This document shows positions 60,175-64,000 of a stretch of 64,000 nucleotides of DNA, piece by piece. Each line of letters opens with the position of its first letter. Positions within the stretch are counted from its first letter, which is position 1. Under the pieces are notes generated by a model. That model was not told the DNA's origin. It worked only from the letters and a program-made list of their open reading frames with translations, and did no database searches. Source of the DNA: CAXQZM01 sp965229645. Its GTDB lineage: Bacteria; Pseudomonadota; Alphaproteobacteria; UBA7985. Made by a program: the position numbers and the translations under genes. The DNA lies in the NCBI GenBank assembly GCA_965229645.1, contig OZ245893.1, forward strand, positions 2,108,001 to 2,172,000, given 5' to 3'.

Positions 60175-60455
60175 AGGCAGTGTGTGAATCTATCTTACGA
60201 ACCCGCGCGGAAAAACATCCCCGTCGGTGAAGAAATTTTCAAGGGAACCGCTGGAAAAACGTCATTCTACGCCGCGCGCAGCGAGGTCGCAGAATCCAGC
60301 ACCGACTGGCAGCCGATGGGACGGAAGGATCAGTCTCAACATCAGCATCAGCCGCTTTTAACCAAAGGAAAGGCTAAAAGGCCCCTATCTGATTGAGAAG
60401 TGCCTGCCATGCCTATGGAAACGTGGTGCTCAAGCGCCAGCGGATCAATAGATCA
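60175..60455. other. Intergenic: family B repeat before IS66 region
   Basis: No gene. It includes the sigma operon promoter region near 60180-60240 and a family B repeat at about 60262-60375 (GTCATTCTACGCCGCGCGCA, AGGTCGCAGAATCCAGCACC, then GACGGAAGGATCAG), in the opposite orientation to the copy near 48925. Confidence 0.55.
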
Positions 60456-60537
60456 TACCAGCGGAAATAAAGAATGACCCATACGTGCTCTGACATCTCC
60501 GCGCTCTTATACCCCGAGGCGCTTTCGCGCTATTCTC

Positions 60538-61912
60538 GTAATTACTCACCCCCCCCTTGCCAGAGGAGCGGTTCTGTGATTCGAGTCAAGTGTGAATCGC
60601 GAGCAATTACAGCAACTTAGCAAGGACGAGCTGATAGACAAATTTCTTCAGCTCCAGGCTCGTCTTGGCTTGCCGCGCAAGACGTCCAAGACGTCATCCT
60701 TGCCGCCGTCAAAGGATAAGAAAGCCCGTCGTGCTGCCTCAAAGCCTGGTGGGGCCAAGCCTGGACATAAGCCCTTTCATCGCGCCATGACAACCAATCC
60801 TGATGAAGTGATCGACCATGGACCAGCAGGTTGTCGTCAGTGTGGCGTGGCATTCAATGGTGATGAGGCCAGCGAGGTCATCGGAATTTACGAAGAGATT
60901 GATATTCCGCCTATCGTGCCTCGCGTTGTTCATCATCGCCGTCTGGCCTGCGTGTGTAAGGACTGTGGGGCGCGAACCAAGGCAGCAGCCCCTGCTGCTG
61001 CCACGGGCTCACCCTTTGGCCCAGGGATTGCGTCTTTGGCGGTCTATCTCAAAACCTTCCAGCTGTCCTCCTATGAGCGGTTGCAGGCTCTGTTTGCTGA
61101 TGTGTTTAGCCTCAAGATTAGCCAAGGCGGGATCAAGAATATTTTGGCCCGTAGCGCCGCAGCCTTTACCCCTGGTTATGAAGCCGCTCTATCGGCCTTA
61201 CGCCAAGCCAAGGCCGTGGCCAGTGATGAGACAGGCATGAGGATTGAGGGTACCAACTCTCAGCAGTGGGTCTTTGTGAGCAAAGATGCCATCGTTCACC
61301 ATGCCGATTATACCCGCAAAGCCGATGTGATTGAGGAGATTATGGACGGGCATCGCCCTGACTATTGGCTCTCAGATCGCTACGCAGCTCAACAAAATCA
61401 CGGCGTGCAACATCAAACCTGCCTTGCACATCTGGCCCGCGATACAGCACGGGTGCTGGAGGTGGGCGATCAAAAGTTCGCGCGTAAACTCAAAAAGTGG
61501 TTCGATGCGGTCTTCGCCCTGTCCAAGGATATGACCTCCATGACCAGAGCGGAGATTGATGCCCAGGTGGCAAAGCTCGAAGCCCGGATCGACAAGTTGC
61601 TAAAGTGGAGCAAACCTTGCTCCGAGACCTGGAAGTTGGTACGCAAAATGCGCAATGCTAGGGATCAGCTCCTAACCTTCACAAAGGCTCCTGGCTTGGT
61701 GGAACCAACCAACAATGAAAGCGAACGCGCCCTGCGCACCTCAATGATCCAACGCAAGGTCACCAACGGCTATCGAAGCAAAGAGGCTGCTGACAACGAG
61801 TGCAAAATCAAGACCGTCGTCGATACCGCAAAACTACGCGGGGCTTCACCATACAGCACAATCTACGCTACCTTGACCGCCTAATCGTAAAGGGGGGGGG
61901 GTGAGTAATTAC
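60538..61912 (+). mobile_element. IS66 family insertion sequence, single-ORF type (1375 bp)
   Basis: Inverted ends GTAATTACTCACCCCCCC and GGGGGGGTGAGTAATTAC. It is flanked by an 8-bp duplication CTATTCTC (60530-60537 and 61913-61920), the size made by IS66 elements. Only a TnpC-type gene is present, as in the ISBst12 subgroup. The same element is found truncated at 47957-48226. Confidence 0.95.
60592..61884 (+). CDS. IS66 family transposase
   Basis: 430 residues. It has an N-terminal coiled-coil-like part (MNREQLQQLSKDELIDKFLQ), an S-S-L-P-P-S-K-D motif, a zinc-binding segment (CRQCGVAF; CVCKDCGARTKA), and a DDE core with AVASDETGMRIEG, HQTCLAHLARD and PTNNESERALR. The frame is intact. It is shorter than TnpC of larger IS66 elements but normal for single-gene members. 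Confidence 0.94.
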   Translation: MNREQLQQLSKDELIDKFLQLQARLGLPRKTSKTSSLPPSKDKKARRAASKPGGAKPGHKPFHRAMTTNPDEVIDHGPAGCRQCGVAFNGDEASEVIGIYEEIDIPPIVPRVVHHRRLACVCKDCGARTKAAAPAAATGSPFGPGIASLAVYLKTFQLSSYERLQALFADVFSLKISQGGIKNILARSAAAFTPGYEAALSALRQAKAVASDETGMRIEGTNSQQWVFVSKDAIVHHADYTRKADVIEEIMDGHRPDYWLSDRYAAQQNHGVQHQTCLAHLARDTARVLEVGDQKFARKLKKWFDAVFALSKDMTSMTRAEIDAQVAKLEARIDKLLKWSKPCSETWKLVRKMRNARDQLLTFTKAPGLVEPTNNESERALRTSMIQRKVTNGYRSKEAADNECKIKTVVDTAKLRGASPYSTIYATLTA

Positions 61913-61995
61913 CTATTCTCGGGGCCGCTACGGGGGCCGCAGTCGCGGCCCTTATACCAGCGAACATAAGAGTCATTTTCAACCGCCGCTGGTAT

Positions 61996-62356
61996 TACAC
62001 CACGCTAGGGGACACTAACCCAGCCGACAGGGTTGCCCTGCGCCAGGCAGAGGCCAAACCCGTCTTCGACGACCTCGAACGCTGGCTCCACGATCGGCTT
62101 CCCAAGCTCCTTGGCAAGTCACCGCTTGCTGGGGCTATCCGCTATGACCTTGGCCGCATGAAGAAGGCGCGGCCCTATCTCGACAACGGCTTCTTGGAGA
62201 TCGACAACAACACCGTTGAACGCGCCGTCAAACCCGTTGCTCTGGGGCGCAAGAACTGGACGTTCGTAGGATCAGAAGGCGGCGGCAAGGCTATGGCCAT
62301 CGCCTATACTCTCATCGAAACCGCCAAGCTCAACCAAGTCGAACCCCAAGCATGGC
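61996..62356 (+). pseudogene. IS66 transposase, C-terminal remnant of a different element
   Basis: The frame opens directly after MITE R12 and reads QAEAKPVFDDLERWLHDRLP, the LAGAIRY helix, FLEIDNNTVERAVKPVALGR and GSEGGGKAMAIAYTLIETAK, the typical IS66 C-terminus. It has no start and is not close to the neighbouring intact IS66 protein. It is cut by R12 on one side and by mini-MITE R13 on the other. An internal ATG at 62158 gives an apparent small ORF that runs on into R13. Confidence 0.88.
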
Positions 62357-62359
62357 TCA

Positions 62360-62401
62360 TACCAACGGCGAAAAAAGTGTCAACTTTTTTGGCCGTTGGG
62401 A
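62360..62401. repeat. Mini TNA-MITE R13 (42 bp) at the pbpC stop codon
   Basis: TACCAACGGCG, an A-run, GTGTCAA, a T-run, then GGCCGTTGGGA, preceded by TCA and followed by TTA (62402-62404), the latter being the TAA stop codon of pbpC on the minus strand. It is a solo left-end hairpin like R6. Confidence 0.72.
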
Positions 62402-64000
62402 TTATTCGACGTAGAAATTGATCGTCTGTCGGCATCCCTTGGCGTTGGCGCTGAGGGAATGGGCGCCTGGCATGGGCACAAGCAGGGATTGGCCTGCCAG
62501 ATCCGCAGGGTGCCCGTTGAGGTATAGGTTCGTGCTGGGGTAATGCAGATCGACAAACACCCTTCGGGTCGGCGTACGTAGCCAATCCCCGTCTTCTGGC
62601 ACCAAAATGAGCGGTGGGCAGGTGGAGGCAGGCAGCGGCAGCGGTGCGGCTAGCTTGGGCTGCGCTGCCAGGCGCGGCGGCGGCAGGTTGAGGGCGCTTT
62701 GAATGCGCTCGGCAAGGGGCAGCGCCGCGCTTGCCCCCGTCAGGTGCTCGGATCGCTCATTGTCAGGCGTCCCCAGCCAGGTGTAGATCAGGTGATTTTG
62801 CGTCACGACCATCGCATGGGCGTCTTGGCGGTGTTGCGATGTGCCTGTTTTGGCAACGCGGTAGCCGCGCCCGTCGGCACGGGGAACCGCCATCAACCCA
62901 AGTAAGGTCTGGGCCGTTTCGGGCGAGAGCAGCGGGTCCGTTACGGGCAGTGCGCCGTCGCCCGCCTCAAACCGCAACGCCCGCGCCGTTCCTGGGTCCA
63001 CTAGCGCCAGGTATAGGGCGGCAAGTTCCTCACCGCTCAAGGAAAATCCCCCAACCGCCAGGCTCAGGCCCTGGTCCAGATACTGCGGGTCTCGGCGGCC
63101 TAAGAAGCCTTCGATTTGCCGCGCTACGGCCCCGCTGCCGAGCAAGCGCAAGGTTTCAATGGCGGGAATATTGCGGGAAGTGACCAGCGCCTCGGCCAAG
63201 GTGATGTCGCCGACGAAGGCCCCATCAAAATTGCTGGGGGCATAGCCCGCGACCTGCAACCTTTGATCGCGAAAGACATGATCGTGCGCGATCAGTCGCC
63301 GATCCAGCGCCAGAGCATAGATCAAAGGCTTGAGCAAAGACCCTGGGCTGCGCACGCTGGTCAGGAAATTGTTGCCGCCTTTGCGGTCGCGATCCAGGTA
63401 TCCCGCCGAACCTTGATAGGCGCGAACAAGGCCCGTTCGCCGCTCCACAATCAGGGCCGCTGCGTTGATGGGTGCGGCATGGGCCCGAACTTCATGGGCC
63501 AAGAGGTCGCCCAAGACCCGCTGCCAATCGCCGTTCAAACTGGTCACCAGCGGCGGCGCGGTCCCCTTATGGCGATCCTTATCCCTGAGGCGATCCAGGG
63601 CGTGCTGTGCCAGCGAAGGGGGGCGATGGAATTGCATTTGCAAGCCTTCTGACTCATAGTCGCGCAAGGCCTGCGTGCCGATCCCAAGCCTGGGCGCGAT
63701 GGTTGTCAGCACCCGATTTTTGGCCGCTAAGGCGGCGCCAGGGAACCGGTCAGGCCGCCGCCGCTCTGGGCTTTGCGGCAGGGCCACCAGCACGCCAATT
63801 TGGCTGAAGGTCAAGTGCGCTGGGTCGGTTTGAAACCAGGCGCGCGTTGCGGCCTTCACCCCCTCGATATGGCCGCCATATGGGGCAAGGGTGAAGTAAG
63901 CTTCCAAAATCTCCGATTTTTGCAAGTGCCACTCAAGCTTAAGCGCGGCGGCGATTTGTCGGGCCTTAGCGGCCAGGCCGCCCGACCTGAGGTCGGGGTA
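62402..64000 (-). CDS. pbpC: Penicillin-binding protein 1C, 3' part (runs off window edge)
   Basis: 533 codons are visible to the window edge; the N-terminal membrane anchor and the start of the transglycosylase are missing. The visible part begins in the glycosyltransferase domain (RSGGLAAKARQI, ILEAYFTLAPYGGHIEGV). It continues through the transpeptidase with SPGSLLKPLIYALALD (S-x-x-K), SRNIPA (S-x-N) and AKTGTSQ (K-T-G), and ends with the BiPBP C-terminal beta domain (HYPSTNLYLNGHPADL) typical of PBP1C. It is a bifunctional peptidoglycan synthase of the inner membrane. Its TAA stop is the site of mini-MITE R13. Confidence 0.93.
   Translation of the reverse strand, partial: YPDLRSGGLAAKARQIAAALKLEWHLQKSEILEAYFTLAPYGGHIEGVKAATRAWFQTDPAHLTFSQIGVLVALPQSPERRRPDRFPGAALAAKNRVLTTIAPRLGIGTQALRDYESEGLQMQFHRPPSLAQHALDRLRDKDRHKGTAPPLVTSLNGDWQRVLGDLLAHEVRAHAAPINAAALIVERRTGLVRAYQGSAGYLDRDRKGGNNFLTSVRSPGSLLKPLIYALALDRRLIAHDHVFRDQRLQVAGYAPSNFDGAFVGDITLAEALVTSRNIPAIETLRLLGSGAVARQIEGFLGRRDPQYLDQGLSLAVGGFSLSGEELAALYLALVDPGTARALRFEAGDGALPVTDPLLSPETAQTLLGLMAVPRADGRGYRVAKTGTSQHRQDAHAMVVTQNHLIYTWLGTPDNERSEHLTGASAALPLAERIQSALNLPPPRLAAQPKLAAPLPLPASTCPPLILVPEDGDWLRTPTRRVFVDLHYPSTNLYLNGHPADLAGQSLLVPMPGAHSLSANAKGCRQTINFYVE

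Larger units (their letters stand above)
60456..61994. repeat. TNA-MITE copy R12 interrupted by IS66-type element
   Basis: Left tip TACCAGCGGAAATAAAG after TCA; right part CGGGGCCGCTACGGGGGCCG to CGCTGGTA before TTA. The IS66-type element at 60538-61912 splits the core at CTATTCTC. The left part looks like a family C start joined to a GC-rich core, so this copy is a mosaic and its flanks do not match. Confidence 0.65.

Noticed and set aside
60243..60275. GGAAC...CGTC as an ECF promoter for the sigma operon
   Set aside because: It is on the wrong strand, the spacing is too short (11 bases), and it lies at the edge of a family B repeat.
1..64000. tRNA, rRNA, CRISPR arrays, prophage or replication origin
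   Set aside because: None was recognised on reading both strands; short tRNA genes could still have been missed by eye.

Overview
The window looks like a chromosomal segment of a GC-rich alphaproteobacterium, possibly a Rhodospirillales- or Rhodobacterales-type organism. The signs are a DUF6356-type gene edge, holC next to pepA, a non-pyrrolysine MttB-family protein, a DctPQM TRAP system, an ftsEX pair, and the alphaproteobacterial form of DksA. No rRNA or tRNA gene was recognised. The placement rests on gene content only.

Layout. 1-2400: edge of a DUF6356-like gene, an Lrp regulator and an IS1380-type transposase. 2500-9800: holC, pepA, a GFA protein, a YqaA/DedA-like membrane protein, an orphan YoeB toxin, an MttB-family methyltransferase and a LysR regulator. 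9900-19300: a sugar locus, in which LacI and an ABC importer (SBP, two permeases, ATPase) with an embedded GH32-like hydrolase run opposite to a hydroxyacid dehydrogenase and a Gfo/Idh oxidoreductase; a TGACAC-CA-GTGTCA operator lies between them. 19380-31300: housekeeping genes (gor, ftsX/ftsE, uvrD-like helicase, choline-sulfatase-like sulfatase, dksA, rplT/rpmI, rsmD, a pseudouridine synthase, a second M17 aminopeptidase). 31560-32680: a BspA-like tandem-repeat surface protein with a probable frameshift at a G7 tract. 32950-37690: TRAP transporter. 37920-46500: pyruvate kinase, a VOC protein, and an inositol-type catabolic operon (iolC-DUF2090, a PfkB kinase, iolB, a class II aldolase, a PhyH-like dioxygenase) opposite iolG. 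46760-51200: an insertion-sequence graveyard (ISAs1, truncated IS66, IS110 cut by IS982). 51570-53640: groES-groEL behind a CIRCE-like element. 54000-56880: nested insertions. 56960-60180: yhhQ-queA (queuosine) and an ECF sigma/anti-sigma/exported-protein operon. 60450-64000: IS66 copies and the 3' part of pbpC.

The most unusual feature is a MITE-like element family found at about a dozen sites. Full copies are 182-243 bp, start TACC(A/G)(A/G)CGGC and end GGTA. At most intact sites they are flanked by 3-bp duplications of the form TNA (TTA, TGA, TAA). Because stop codons on either strand fit TNA, several copies sit exactly on gene ends: holC, the sulfatase, the PhyH protein and pbpC. Another copy, inserted after codon 4 of a permease gene, appears to have given that gene a new start codon. 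One copy lies inside an IS4-type element which itself lies in another copy, so the order of events can be read. No transposase with matching ends is visible in the window.
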